Shown here one piece after another: positions 26,264-34,286 of a DNA stretch of 41,872 nucleotides. The notes beneath the pieces were generated by a model. The model was not told where the DNA came from and did no database searches. It saw only the letters and a list, made by a program, of their open reading frames with translations. The position numbers and the translations under genes were made by a program. Location: contig JANQGH010000099.1 of the NCBI GenBank assembly GCA_028277405.1, forward strand, positions 1 through 41,872, in the 5' to 3' direction. This stretch comes from Alphaproteobacteria bacterium (GTDB lineage Bacteria > Pseudomonadota > Alphaproteobacteria > DSM-16000 > Inquilinaceae). Positions within the stretch are counted from its first letter, which is position 1; each line of letters begins with the position of its first letter.

Positions 26264-26338
26264 TCACAAAACCGTCGGCACGCAGAAGGCCAGGAGGCCG
26301 ATGAGGCAAAACGCGGCCAGCATCCACAGGTACGGCAT
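26264..26338 (-). CDS. Possible 24-residue membrane peptide
   Basis: An ORF of 24 codons starts with ATG at 26338, three bases after the pgeF stop (TGAgccATG), and ends at TGA 26266-26264. Its translation MPYLWMLAAFCLIGLLAFCV is strongly hydrophobic and could form a single transmembrane helix, ending PTVL. Reinitiation from pgeF would be the natural way to translate it. No strong ribosome site is visible (GGACG in the pgeF tail). I do not recognise it. Codon choice looks coding-like but the ORF is too short to be sure. Confidence 0.4.
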   Translation of the reverse strand: MPYLWMLAAFCLIGLLAFCVPTVL

Positions 26339-26341
26339 GGC

Positions 26342-27109
26342 TCAAGCGTCCAGCATGATGGCCGAAAGCTGGCGCCCGTAGTCGGGCTCTTGCCGGTGGC
26401 AGGATCGACGGTAGCTGAAGAACGCCTGCGCGTCTTTCAGCGTATCGTGCGGCGCCAAAACGACCGACCCGACGCCGCGCGCCGACAGCCTCCGAGCGAC
26501 ATAGCCGCCGAGATCGAAATGGTGATGGTCGGGCCGTTCGGCCGTGGCGAAGAGGTCGGTGCAGGCGGGATCGTGACCGACGAAGCGATCACGAAACTCC
26601 GGCCCGACCTCGTAGGAGGCAGCGCCGATTCGCGGGCCGATGACCGAAACGATCGCGGCGGGCTCGGCGCCCAGCGCGACCATCGCGTCGACTGTCGCCT
26701 CCGCAACGCCCTTAAAGGCGCCCGGCCAGCCGGCATGGGCAGCGCCAATCACGCGCGCCGCCGGGTCCGCCAGCAGGATGGGTGCGCAGTCGGCGGCCAG
26801 CGTGCCCAGGATGATGCCGGGCTGGTTCGTGACCAAGGCGTCTGCCTCGGGCGCGTCCGCATGCTCCCACGGCGTGTCCACACGAACCACATCGGCGCTG
26901 TGAACCTGATAGACCGTCACCAGGGGCGGCGCGTCCGGGTGCAGATCAACCTGGCAGCGTCGCCGGTTCTCGGCCACCAGCGCCGGGTCGTCCTTGGAGC
27001 CGAAGCCGACATTACGCGACGCGTAGATCCCCTCGCTGACCCCTCCCTCCCGGCCGAAGAAGCCGTGGCGCAGGTCCGGAATGTCTGACAGGGGTGGCAG
27101 CGTGATCAT
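26342..27109 (-). CDS. pgeF: Laccase-domain protein PgeF (YfiH family)
   Basis: The YfiH/DUF152 family was long called polyphenol oxidase; members act on purine nucleosides and, in E. coli, PgeF hydrolyses peptidoglycan precursors with wrong amino acids. The protein (255 residues from ATG 27109) has the metal-binding histidines and cysteine in VYQVHSADVVRV, GTLAADCAPILLAD and VIGAAHAGWPGAFKGV, and the terminal FFSYRRSCHRQEPDYGRQLS. ATG 27109 overlaps the methyltransferase stop by four bases (ATGA). Lgt, methyltransferase and PgeF form one unit. Confidence 0.92.
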   Translation of the reverse strand: MITLPPLSDIPDLRHGFFGREGGVSEGIYASRNVGFGSKDDPALVAENRRRCQVDLHPDAPPLVTVYQVHSADVVRVDTPWEHADAPEADALVTNQPGIILGTLAADCAPILLADPAARVIGAAHAGWPGAFKGVAEATVDAMVALGAEPAAIVSVIGPRIGAASYEVGPEFRDRFVGHDPACTDLFATAERPDHHHFDLGGYVARRLSARGVGSVVLAPHDTLKDAQAFFSYRRSCHRQEPDYGRQLSAIMLDA

Positions 27110-28194
27110 GGGGCGGCAGTGTCGGGGGCCAGGCCGGGCGAGACAAGGCTCAAGACCTTGAACAGGCCGCCCATCGCATCGGACGCTGTGCCGGTCAAGC
27201 GCCGCAGCGCCGCGTCGATTGCAGCGCATTGTGAAGCGCTGGCGTTGGCCCGCAGCGCGGTCGCGCGCTGGGCGATGCCCAGGTTCGTCAGGAAATCTCC
27301 TTGCGTTTCCAAGCGTTCGACGACAGCACCGGCTTCCGTTGCGGCCCTGGCCAGGGTCTGAAAGTCGACATGCGCCGTCAGGTCGTTCTCGCCCGGTCGG
27401 TCCAGCGGATCGGCGAACTCATGGCCGTGCACCGCCTGAAGACTGTCGCCGGCAGCAGATGTGAGGGGGCCGTAGTCGATGATCGCCGCCCCGCCGCCCG
27501 CGCTGCCGATTCGGTGTCCCAGGTCCGACACGATCGATATGCCGGTCGGGCAGAATTCCGCGATCGCCCCAGGTGGGGCCTGCCTCACCGAAGATGGGAT
27601 AAGGTGCACTGCCGGGTCCTCATTCGGCGCCAACGCGAAAGACAGGGCGTCGTTAGTCTCGTCCCAGGCGATCAGGCGTTCGCGCCAGCCTGTCTCGGTC
27701 ATCTGAAACTGTCGGATCGGCAGGGCATCGAAGAACTCGTTGGCGATGGCGAGCAGGGGCCCGTCCGGCAGATCCGCAAGCCGTTCGATCCAGCACGGCC
27801 CGGCGTCCTCAAGCATGGTCGCCTGGCGCTGCCTCAGTACAGGGCTGGTTTCCAGCAGGTAGAGGCGCACGGCCTGATGAAAGCCCGGTACGGCTTTGGT
27901 CGCGCGCCAGGCATCCTGCATCAGTGTGCCGCGCCCGGGCCCAAGCTCCAGCCACAGCACCGGGTTCGGCCGGCCGAGGCGCAGCCAGACATCGGCGCAC
28001 CACAGGCCTAAGAGCTCGCCGAACATCTGGCTGATCTCGGGCGCCGTGGTGAAGTCGCCCGCCTGGCCCAGCGGGTCGCGGGTCATGTAATAGCCGTGCT
28101 TGGGATGCCCCAGGGCCTCGGCCATGTAGCGCGCCACAGTGATCGGGCCTTCCGCCGCAATGCGCCGCTTCAGCAGCGCCAGCAGGGGTGTCAT
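27106..28194 (-). CDS. SAM-dependent methyltransferase, MidA / NDUFAF7 family
   Basis: The DUF185 family includes NDUFAF7/MidA, which dimethylates an arginine of a complex I subunit (NDUFS2) in mitochondria. The 362-residue protein has RYMAEALGHPKHGYYMTRDPLGQAGDFTTAPEISQMFGELLGLW and the SAM site WLELGPGRGTLMQD. The start at 28194 overlaps the lgt stop by four bases (ATGA); the longer reading frame upstream runs through lgt and is not real. A role in complex I assembly is by homology. Confidence 0.9.
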   Translation of the reverse strand: MTPLLALLKRRIAAEGPITVARYMAEALGHPKHGYYMTRDPLGQAGDFTTAPEISQMFGELLGLWCADVWLRLGRPNPVLWLELGPGRGTLMQDAWRATKAVPGFHQAVRLYLLETSPVLRQRQATMLEDAGPCWIERLADLPDGPLLAIANEFFDALPIRQFQMTETGWRERLIAWDETNDALSFALAPNEDPAVHLIPSSVRQAPPGAIAEFCPTGISIVSDLGHRIGSAGGGAAIIDYGPLTSAAGDSLQAVHGHEFADPLDRPGENDLTAHVDFQTLARAATEAGAVVERLETQGDFLTNLGIAQRATALRANASASQCAAIDAALRRLTGTASDAMGGLFKVLSLVSPGLAPDTAAP

Positions 28195-29015
28195 GCGGGC
28201 TTCGGCGCCGGTTCTTCGACCGGGACGGGCCGCGCAAAGACCACCAGCACCAGCCCGAGCAGGATCATCGGCACGGAGAGAAGCTGGCCCATGGTCGCCC
28301 CCAGCCACAAGAAGCCCAGCTGCTCGTCAGGCTCACGCACGAACTCGACCAGGAACCGGAACAGGCCGTAGAGCATCAGGAAGGTGCCCCCGATCGTGCC
28401 GGGGCGTGCGCGCAGGCGCTGGCTGCGCATCATCACCATCATGACGATGAACAGCACCAGACCTTCCAGGAACGCTTCGTAAAGCTGGCTCGGGTGGCGC
28501 GGCAGGCCGCCGCCGGCCGGAAACGCCACCGCCCAGGACACGTCGCTGACTCGGCCGTAGAGCTCGCCATTGACGAAGTTGGCGATGCGCCCGAAGAAGA
28601 TGCCGATCGGCACCACGGCGGCGATCAGATCGCCAAGCGCGAGGAAGCGAAAGCCGCGCACCCGGGCAAAGATGTACATGGCCAACAGCATGCCGATCAG
28701 GCCGCCGTGAAAGGCCATGCCGCCTTCCCAGATCCTCAGCGCCGACAGCGGGTTATCGGCATAGACCGGCAGATTGTAGAACAGCACGTAGCCCAGGCGC
28801 CCGCCCAGGATGACGCCGATGATCGCCCAGACGATGAACGCGTCCGCATCCTCGCCGTTGGGCCGGATGGGCGAGCGCCGGCCGAGATAGATGGCAAGCC
28901 GCCAGCCGGCCACGAACCCGACCAGGTAAGAGAGCGCGTACCAGCGCACGACCAGCGGCCCTAGCTCGAACGCGACAGGATCGATGGCCGGGAAGGGCAG
29001 GGCAAACAAGGACAT
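28191..29015 (-). CDS. lgt: Prolipoprotein diacylglyceryl transferase
   Basis: Lgt attaches diacylglycerol from phosphatidylglycerol to the cysteine of prolipoproteins. The 274-residue inner-membrane protein has about seven transmembrane helices, the HGG motif in MAFHGGLIGMLLAMYI and the signature GRIANFVNGELYGR with essential Asn/Arg. It sits in the lgt-midA-pgeF unit with ATGA overlaps, the usual alphaproteobacterial order. Length is normal. Confidence 0.97.
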   Translation of the reverse strand: MSLFALPFPAIDPVAFELGPLVVRWYALSYLVGFVAGWRLAIYLGRRSPIRPNGEDADAFIVWAIIGVILGGRLGYVLFYNLPVYADNPLSALRIWEGGMAFHGGLIGMLLAMYIFARVRGFRFLALGDLIAAVVPIGIFFGRIANFVNGELYGRVSDVSWAVAFPAGGGLPRHPSQLYEAFLEGLVLFIVMMVMMRSQRLRARPGTIGGTFLMLYGLFRFLVEFVREPDEQLGFLWLGATMGQLLSVPMILLGLVLVVFARPVPVEEPAPKPA

Positions 29016-29027
29016 GGATGGGAACGC

Positions 29028-30014
29028 CTAGCGATAGGGGTCGGGCTGGGTCAGATAGTCCTGGACGTAGCGTCGGACACCGTCCTCCAGCGCGGTGAAG
29101 GGTCGGTCATAGCCGGCGGCGCGCAGCTTTGCCATCTCCGCCTGGGTGAAGTTCTGATACTTCTCGCGCAGCCCCTCGGGCATGTCGACGAACTCGATCA
29201 CCGGCGTCTGGCCCAAGGCCGCGAACACAGCCTCGGCGAGATCGCGCCAGCTGCGCGCCTGGCCGGTACCGACATTGTAAAGGCCGCTCACCTGCGGTTG
29301 GTCGTAGAGCCACAGCATGACGTCGACGCAATCGCCGACCCAGATGAAGTCCCGCTGCTGTCCGCCGTCCGGATAGCCCGGATGGTAGGACCGGAACAGT
29401 TTCGCCGGATCGCCGGCCTCGATCTGCGGCGTCAGCTTGTTGACGACGCTGCGCATGTCGCCCTTGTTGTACTCGTTCGGGCCGTAGACGTTGAAGAACT
29501 TCAACCCGGCCCATTGCGGCGGCGTCGGCTGGCCCTCGGCGACCTGCCGGGCGACCCGCCGGTCGAAGACATGCTTCGACCAGCCATAGGCGTTAAGGGG
29601 CCGTAGTTTTGCCAGCGCCTCGATGCCGGCGTCGTCGTCGAACCCCTCCGACCCGTCGCCATAGGTTGCGGCCGAAGAGGCGTAGATCAGACGTGTCCCC
29701 GTTGCCGCGCAATGGTTCCAGAGATCGATCGGCAAGCGGACGTTCTGGCGCGCGATCAGGTCTGCGTCGCGTTCGGTGGTGGCCGAGACCGCGCCCATAT
29801 GGAAGATGGCCTCGACCGAACTGCCATGAGCGCTGAGCCAGTCAAGCAGCGCATCCGGCGCAATCAGGTCGGCCAACTCGCGCTTGGCGATATTGCGCCA
29901 CTTGTTTTCCTGGCCCAGCCGGTCGCAGACGACGATCTCCGTCTCGCCCCTGTCTTCCAGGGCGGCGACGAGATTCGATCCGATGAAGCCGGCCCCGCCG
30001 GTAACCACGATCAT
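29028..30014 (-). CDS. hldD: ADP-L-glycero-D-manno-heptose-6-epimerase
   Basis: HldD makes the heptose used in lipopolysaccharide core. The 328-residue protein has VTGGAGFIGSNLVAALE for NADP, the catalytic Y-x3-K in AYGWSKHVFD, and FFNVYGPNEYNKGDMRSVV. The start at 30014 (MIVVTGGAGFIGSN) is chosen over a longer ORF that reads back over the spacer. A good promoter lies 44-72 bases upstream. Its stop is 12 bases before lgt. Confidence 0.95.
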   Translation of the reverse strand: MIVVTGGAGFIGSNLVAALEDRGETEIVVCDRLGQENKWRNIAKRELADLIAPDALLDWLSAHGSSVEAIFHMGAVSATTERDADLIARQNVRLPIDLWNHCAATGTRLIYASSAATYGDGSEGFDDDAGIEALAKLRPLNAYGWSKHVFDRRVARQVAEGQPTPPQWAGLKFFNVYGPNEYNKGDMRSVVNKLTPQIEAGDPAKLFRSYHPGYPDGGQQRDFIWVGDCVDVMLWLYDQPQVSGLYNVGTGQARSWRDLAEAVFAALGQTPVIEFVDMPEGLREKYQNFTQAEMAKLRAAGYDRPFTALEDGVRRYVQDYLTQPDPYR

Positions 30015-30057
30015 GCGCGTTTCGGACGCCTTCTTGCCTCGGGGCGAAATCGTAACC

Positions 30058-30086
30058 TTATTAGCTGTGTGGCGGAGTTGTTGCAA
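30058..30086 (-). promoter_or_regulatory. Sigma-70-like promoter of hldD
   Basis: On the minus strand TTGCAA (30086-30081) and TAATAA (30063-30058) are separated by exactly 17 bases. The hldD ATG is at 30014, leaving a leader of about 35-40 bases. The same spacer also has to carry the ubiK promoter on plus. Confidence 0.5.
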
Positions 30087-30140
30087 CGCACCCAGCCTGG
30101 CCGCATAGTACGGCCGATTGGCGAAGCCCCGTGAGGCGAT

Positions 30141-30467
30141 ATGAACGGTAAGGTTATCGAGGATCTGGCGCGCATGGCGTCCGGCGCGGTCGGCACGGTT
30201 GTCGGCCTGCGGGACGAGGCGGGCCAACAGGTGCGCGAACGGTTCGATCGCGTGCTGGCCCGCTCCGACATGGTCAGCCGCGAGGAATTCGACGTGGTGC
30301 GCGACATGGCGGCGACCGCGCGGGCTGAGCAAGAGGTTCTGGCCGAACGCGTGGAGAAGCTGGAGGCGCGGTTGGCCGAGATTACGCCGAAGGCTACCCC
30401 GGCCCGGCGGACCCCAAGAAGGACGACCAACCGAACCCGGACGGCCAAAAAGTCGGCCTCAAAATAG
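30141..30467 (+). CDS. ubiK: UbiK family accessory factor (BMFP domain)
   Basis: The 108-residue protein is mostly an amphipathic N-terminal helix (VIEDLARMASGAVGTVV) followed by a C-terminal coiled coil (SREEFDVVRDMAATARAEQEVLAERVEKLEARLAEI) and a basic tail. This BMFP (DUF526/YqiC) arrangement matches UbiK, an accessory factor that binds UbiJ and lipids for aerobic ubiquinone synthesis. In Alphaproteobacteria it commonly lies next to lgt/hldD and YbjN-proC, as here. The extended Arg/Lys/Thr tail is longer than in E. coli. Confidence 0.85.
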   Translation: MNGKVIEDLARMASGAVGTVVGLRDEAGQQVRERFDRVLARSDMVSREEFDVVRDMAATARAEQEVLAERVEKLEARLAEITPKATPARRTPRRTTNRTRTAKKSASK

Positions 30468-30665
30468 CGTCACTGAAAAATCACAAACTCTCAAACATTT
30501 CGTATTGCGTGCTGACCAACTCGTATGACACGGTACTGCAGGTAGTAGCCCGTTGCGTGGCTTCTACAAGATATCGATTTGCAGCCGGTTTCGGCCCCGT
30601 CGGTGTCTTGCCGGCCGTCAGCATCGGGCCATGGGTCGCCGGGCCCAGCGCGCAGGAGGGCAGTC

Positions 30666-31169
30666 ATGAGCCTTGAGGCTTTCGAAACCCACAGTTTCAC
30701 GCAAAATCCGCTCGATATCGTTGAGGAGATCGTCAACGCCAATGAATGGGCCTTCGATCGCGCCAGCAACGAGGAAATGCTGGTCGAGGTCTCAGGCCGC
30801 TGGTGCACCTACCGCATGTTCTTTTATTGGCAGCACGAGATCAGCGCGATGCAGTTCTCCTGCCAATACGACATGCACGTTCCACCGAACCGGCTGTCGG
30901 CCGTCTATGAGCTGCTGGCGATCATTAATGAGCGGCTGTGGCTCGGCCATGTCGACGTCGACGCCGAGGACCAGGTGCCGATGTTCCGCCAGACGATTCT
31001 GCTGCGCGGCGCGCAAAGCGCAAGCGTCGAGCAGATGGAAGACCTGGTCGACATCGCCTTGACGGAGTGCGAACGGCTCTATCCGGCGTTTCAGTTCGTC
31101 ATCTGGGGCGGCAAGTCGGCGCGCGAAGCGGTGGCCGCCGCGATTCTCGACACGGTCGCCGAGGCCTGA
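30666..31169 (+). CDS. YbjN domain protein
   Basis: The 167-residue protein begins MSLEAFETHSFTQNPLDIVEEI and carries the YbjN fold (about 15-150: EEMLVEVSGRWCTYRMFFYW, QFSCQYDMHVPP, LLAIINERLWLGHVDVD). The domain is a TPR/T3S-chaperone-like fold with no assigned enzymatic activity. ATG 30666 has GGAGGG five bases upstream; an earlier ATG at 30579 is not family-like. It directly precedes proC. The 30468-30665 spacer is AT-rich at its start and probably holds the promoter. Confidence 0.88.
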   Translation: MSLEAFETHSFTQNPLDIVEEIVNANEWAFDRASNEEMLVEVSGRWCTYRMFFYWQHEISAMQFSCQYDMHVPPNRLSAVYELLAIINERLWLGHVDVDAEDQVPMFRQTILLRGAQSASVEQMEDLVDIALTECERLYPAFQFVIWGGKSAREAVAAAILDTVAEA

Positions 31170-31206
31170 TCGGCCCCGTCCAACACTCTGAGATCGAGGC
31201 AGCGCG

Positions 31207-32004
31207 ATGATTGAACGGGTGCTGCTGGTCGGCTGCGGCAAGATGGGCCGGGCCTTGCTCGACGGCTGGCTGGGCGCCGATATGGTTGCCCATGTCGACG
31301 TGGTAGAGCCGGGGACGGCGCCGGTGCCTGACGACCCGCGCGTAAGACACTATCGGTCCGCAGAAGAAGCTGACACCAAACCCGATGTCGTCGTGCTGGC
31401 GGTGAAGCCTCAGGCGATGGATGCGGTCATCGATCAATACCGCCATTTTGCCCGTCCGGACTGTGTCTTTCTTTCGATCGCCGCCGGCAAAACACTGTCA
31501 TACCTGCAAAGGCATCTAGGCGAGCATACCCACATCGTGCGCGCCATGCCCAACACGCCAGCCGCCGTCGGCAAGGGAATCTCAGTGCTGGTGGCCGACG
31601 CCGACGCAGCTGCCGAGCAAAAGGAGACGTGTCGGCATCTGCTCGAAGTCGTTGGGCTGACCGAATGGGTCGAAGACGAGGGCCTGATCGATATCGTGAC
31701 CGCGCTGTCGGGCGGCGGCCCCGCATACGTCTTCTTGCTGATCGAAGCTTTGGCAGACGCGGGCACCAAGGCGGGCTTGCCGGCGGACCTGGCGATGCAT
31801 CTGGCCCGCCAGACGGTGATCGGATCGGGAGCGCTGGCCGAACTCTCGGACGAACCGGCGGCCCAGCTTCGCCGCAACGTCACCAGCCCCCAAGGCACGA
31901 CCGAGGCCGCTTTGAAGGTCCTGATGGCCGAGACCGGCATCCAGCCGATCTTCGATCGCGCCATAGAGGCGGCGACGGCGCGGTCGCGCGAACTGGACTC
32001 CTAG
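31207..32004 (+). CDS. proC: Pyrroline-5-carboxylate reductase
   Basis: ProC reduces pyrroline-5-carboxylate to proline with NAD(P)H. The 265-residue protein has an N-terminal Rossmann fold (VLLVGCGKMGRALLDGW), HIVRAMPNTPAAVGKGISVL, and the signature helix region ALSGGGPAYVFLLIEALADAGTKAGLPADLA followed by RRNVTSPQGTTEAAL. It follows YbjN by 37 bases and its TAG shares a base with the GTG of the next gene, so the two are translated together. Confidence 0.96.
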   Translation: MIERVLLVGCGKMGRALLDGWLGADMVAHVDVVEPGTAPVPDDPRVRHYRSAEEADTKPDVVVLAVKPQAMDAVIDQYRHFARPDCVFLSIAAGKTLSYLQRHLGEHTHIVRAMPNTPAAVGKGISVLVADADAAAEQKETCRHLLEVVGLTEWVEDEGLIDIVTALSGGGPAYVFLLIEALADAGTKAGLPADLAMHLARQTVIGSGALAELSDEPAAQLRRNVTSPQGTTEAALKVLMAETGIQPIFDRAIEAATARSRELDS

Positions 32005-32495
32005 TGTCGACACTCCCGGCCAGCGCGGCGCGGGTTCAAGACGCGCTCGACCAAGCCGGCATCACGGTTACTGTGCAGACCTTTCCAAGCTCAACCCGAA
32101 CGGCGGCCGATGCCGCCGCCGCCATTGGGTGTTCCGTCGGCCAAATCGCCAAATCGCTGGTGTTCAAGACGCGGCGGGACGGGCGGGCCGTGCTGGTCAT
32201 CGCCAGCGGCCCGAACAGGGTCGACGAAGCCGGCTTGAGCGCCCGTTTGGCCGAGCCTCTGGCCGGCGACAGTCTTGGCCGCGCGGATGCCGATTTCGTG
32301 CGCGAGAAGACCGGCTTTGCCATTGGCGGCATTCCGCCCGTCGGCCATGCCGCACCGCTTCTGACCGTCATCGACGCCGATCTCGGCGCCCACGGTGACA
32401 TCTGGGCGGCGGCTGGCACGCCAAATGCGGTGTTCCGCCTCAGCTTCGATCAACTGCGACAGATCACGCGCGGCCTGGTCATGCCGGTCGCCTGA
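32004..32495 (+). CDS. YbaK/EbsC-type aminoacyl-tRNA deacylase
   Basis: The 163-residue protein starts at GTG 32004 inside TAGTG, sharing the G with the proC stop. The YbaK fold is shown by AADAAAAIGCSVGQIAKSLVFKT (conserved Lys), LVIASGPNRVDEAGLSARL, and GFAIGGIPPVGHAAPLLTVID. Family members deacylate mischarged tRNAs, notably Cys-tRNA(Pro) and Ala-tRNA(Pro). The coupling with proC fits a proline-tRNA editing role, but substrate specificity cannot be read from the sequence. A weak hairpin (CCCCAA 32496-32501, TTGGGG 32507-32512) follows. Confidence 0.9.
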   Translation: MSTLPASAARVQDALDQAGITVTVQTFPSSTRTAADAAAAIGCSVGQIAKSLVFKTRRDGRAVLVIASGPNRVDEAGLSARLAEPLAGDSLGRADADFVREKTGFAIGGIPPVGHAAPLLTVIDADLGAHGDIWAAAGTPNAVFRLSFDQLRQITRGLVMPVA

Positions 32496-32583
32496 CCCCA
32501 ATTGCTTTGGGGCCGCCCTCCTTTGCAGCTAGACTGACGTCGATTTCGTCTCTTTTGCTGATCCTTGGGAGGGTCGTAGGACC

Positions 32584-33243
32584 ATGGTCAAAAAGGCCGA
32601 TATTCCCGATCACGTCATCACCTCCGCCCTGAAGCTGGCCGGCGATGAGGGTTGGGATGCCGTGACCCTGCCGCAGCTGGCGGATGTGGCCGGCGTGCCC
32701 CTGATCGAGGTTCACCGGGTGACACCGAATCGCCAGGCGGTGCTGAACGGCATCGGCCGCCTGGTGGACGAGGCTGTGCTTGCGGAGGGTGCGGCCGACG
32801 CTGACGAAAAGGCGCGCGACCGCCTCTTCGAGGTGATCATGCGCCGCTTCGATTTCCTGCAGGATCACCGGCCCGGCATCATCGCCATCGCCGATGGCCT
32901 GCGACGAGAGCCACTGTGGGCGCTGTGCCAGGGGCCGGCCTTCGAACGGTCCATGCGGCTGATGCTGGATGTCGCGCGTCTGCCGGCGCGCGGGCCGTTC
33001 GGGCCCGCCAAGGTCCGTGTTCTCGGCCTGATCTATCTCGATATCTTCCGCACCTGGCGGGCCGACGACAGCGACGACATGGCCAAGACCATGAAGGCGC
33101 TGGACAAGCGGCTTGAGCAGGCCGAGCAGTTGGCCAACACGTTTGAGAGCGGTCGCTCCTCATGGCGCGCGCGCCGGTCGCAGCGGGGCCAGGAAGGCGA
33201 GGCCGTTGCCGATGGCGACGAAGGCGCCGAGGTCAACAGCTGA
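32584..33243 (+). CDS. TetR-like / COQ9-like regulator
   Basis: The 219-residue protein has a short N-terminal HTH (ITSALKLAGDEGWDAVTLPQLADVAGVPLIEVHRVTPN) of TetR type, followed by an all-helical ligand domain (about 70-185: RLFEVIMRRFDFLQDHRPGIIAIADGLRREP). The combination also resembles COQ9, a lipid-binding ubiquinone factor with the TetR fold. The acidic tail is disordered. It lies directly before the phasin gene, so regulation of storage-polymer or lipid genes is possible. Real function unknown. Confidence 0.75.
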   Translation: MVKKADIPDHVITSALKLAGDEGWDAVTLPQLADVAGVPLIEVHRVTPNRQAVLNGIGRLVDEAVLAEGAADADEKARDRLFEVIMRRFDFLQDHRPGIIAIADGLRREPLWALCQGPAFERSMRLMLDVARLPARGPFGPAKVRVLGLIYLDIFRTWRADDSDDMAKTMKALDKRLEQAEQLANTFESGRSSWRARRSQRGQEGEAVADGDEGAEVNS

Positions 33244-33269
33244 CGGTTTTGTTGCGGCGCACAAATTTC

Positions 33270-33300
33270 TTGACTAGGCGTTAGTGGGCCGCCATATAGC
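33270..33300 (+). promoter_or_regulatory. Promoter candidate of the phasin gene
   Basis: TTGACT at 33270-33275 and TATAGC at 33295-33300 are 19 bases apart (ATATAG gives 18). A possible operator follows immediately. The spacing is a little long, so this is a tentative call. Confidence 0.4.
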
Positions 33301-33306
33301 GCGCTA

Positions 33307-33322
33307 TTGTGCAGCGCAGCAA
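33307..33322 (+). promoter_or_regulatory. Possible PhaR operator
   Basis: TTGTGCAGCGCAGCAA contains the symmetric TGC-N3-GCA core typical of PhaR sites, just downstream of the -10 and before the phasin start. PhaR represses phasin genes in related bacteria. This is by eye; the outer bases are only partly symmetric. Confidence 0.35.
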
Positions 33323-33351
33323 TCGCGGTTGATTAACTGGAGGGACAAGCA

Positions 33352-33786
33352 GTGGCAGCAAAGCAGGATTTCAAACCCTTTTGGGATGTTGACGTGACCA
33401 AGTTCGTCGGTGATTTCAAGGTTCCCGGCATCGACGTGGACGCCATGTTGGCGGCCCAGCAGAAGAACCTGCAGGCCGTGACCGAGGCCAACAAGCTGGC
33501 CATTGAAGGCCTGCAAGCCGTGGCCAAGCGCCAGGCCGAAGTGCTGAAGCAGAGCATGGAGGAGATGGCCTCCACGATGCAGCATATGATGGCCAACGGT
33601 GCGCCCCAGGACAAAATGGCCCGTCAGGCCGAACTGGCGAAAGAGGGCTTCGAAAAGGTTCTGGCCAACATGAAGGAAGTCTCGGAAATGGTGGCCAAGT
33701 CCAACACCGAGGCCGCCGAGGTGCTGTCGAAGCGCATCAGCGAGCAGCTTGAGGAAATCAAAGAGACGGCGACGAAGTTCAAGTAA
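33352..33786 (+). CDS. Phasin family protein
   Basis: Phasins coat polyhydroxyalkanoate granules. The 144-residue, almost fully helical protein begins WDVDVTKFVGDFKVPGIDVDAMLAAQQKNLQAVTEANKLAI, the phasin_2 pattern, followed by long heptad-like helices. The GTG start at 33352 has GGAGGGA upstream. A separate promoter, candidate operator and strong terminator make it a single-gene unit. No PHA synthase lies in the window. Confidence 0.93.
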   Translation: MAAKQDFKPFWDVDVTKFVGDFKVPGIDVDAMLAAQQKNLQAVTEANKLAIEGLQAVAKRQAEVLKQSMEEMASTMQHMMANGAPQDKMARQAELAKEGFEKVLANMKEVSEMVAKSNTEAAEVLSKRISEQLEEIKETATKFK

Positions 33787-33810
33787 GCACGTCATCGTCT
33801 CGTCGGTGAC

Positions 33811-33837
33811 AAAGGGCCTCCTCGCGAGGCCCTTTTT
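33811..33837 (+). terminator. Rho-independent terminator after phasin gene
   Basis: AAAGGGCCTC (33811-33820) and GAGGCCCTTT (33826-33835) pair perfectly over ten bases with a five-base loop, followed by a run of five T (33833-33837). The best terminator in the window. Confidence 0.92.
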
Positions 33838-33903
33838 GCTTTGCGAGCAGTCGGTTGGCTGGGCTAGACATCCGACGCACCAAATCTCCCTGAAAGCCAG
33901 ATC

Positions 33904-34239
33904 ATGACCATCAGCTTCGACGACTTCATGAAGGTCGACATTCGTGTCGGTGTTATCGTCTCGGCGGAGCCCTATCCGGAGGCGCGCAAGCCGGCTCTGA
34001 AGTTGACGGTGGATTTCGGCGGCGAGATCGGAACGAAGAAGACGTCGGCCCAACTCACCAGCCACTACGACCCGGCGGCGCTGCAGGGTCGCCAGGTTGT
34101 CGCCGTGGTCAACTTTCCGCCCAAGCAGATCGGCAAATTCATGTCCGAGGTCTTGGTCCTGGGCGTTCCCGACGGGGAGGGCGAGGTCGTGCTGCTGCGC
34201 CCGGACCACGAGGTGCCGATCGGCGGTCGGATGTACTGA
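33904..34239 (+). CDS. csaA: CsaA-like tRNA-binding protein
   Basis: The 111-residue protein is one tRNA-binding OB-fold domain, as in CsaA: FDDFMKVDIRVGVIVSAEPYPEARKPALKLTVDFG, KKTSAQLTSHYDP, and NFPPKQIGKFMSEVLVLGVP. CsaA has been described as a secretion-related chaperone in Bacillus; the domain matches the C-terminal domain of MetRS. A separate cellular role in this organism is not known. It sits just after the phasin terminator. Confidence 0.93.
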   Translation: MTISFDDFMKVDIRVGVIVSAEPYPEARKPALKLTVDFGGEIGTKKTSAQLTSHYDPAALQGRQVVAVVNFPPKQIGKFMSEVLVLGVPDGEGEVVLLRPDHEVPIGGRMY

Positions 34240-34286
34240 TATCGCGTCGGCCGTTTCCGGCGCGGCCGGGCATCATCGGCGCGGGG

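Noticed and set aside
32496..32520. Terminator after the YbaK-type gene
   Set aside because: A 6-base hairpin (CCCCAA/TTGGGG) is present but lacks a T run; kept only as a remark in that gene's entry.
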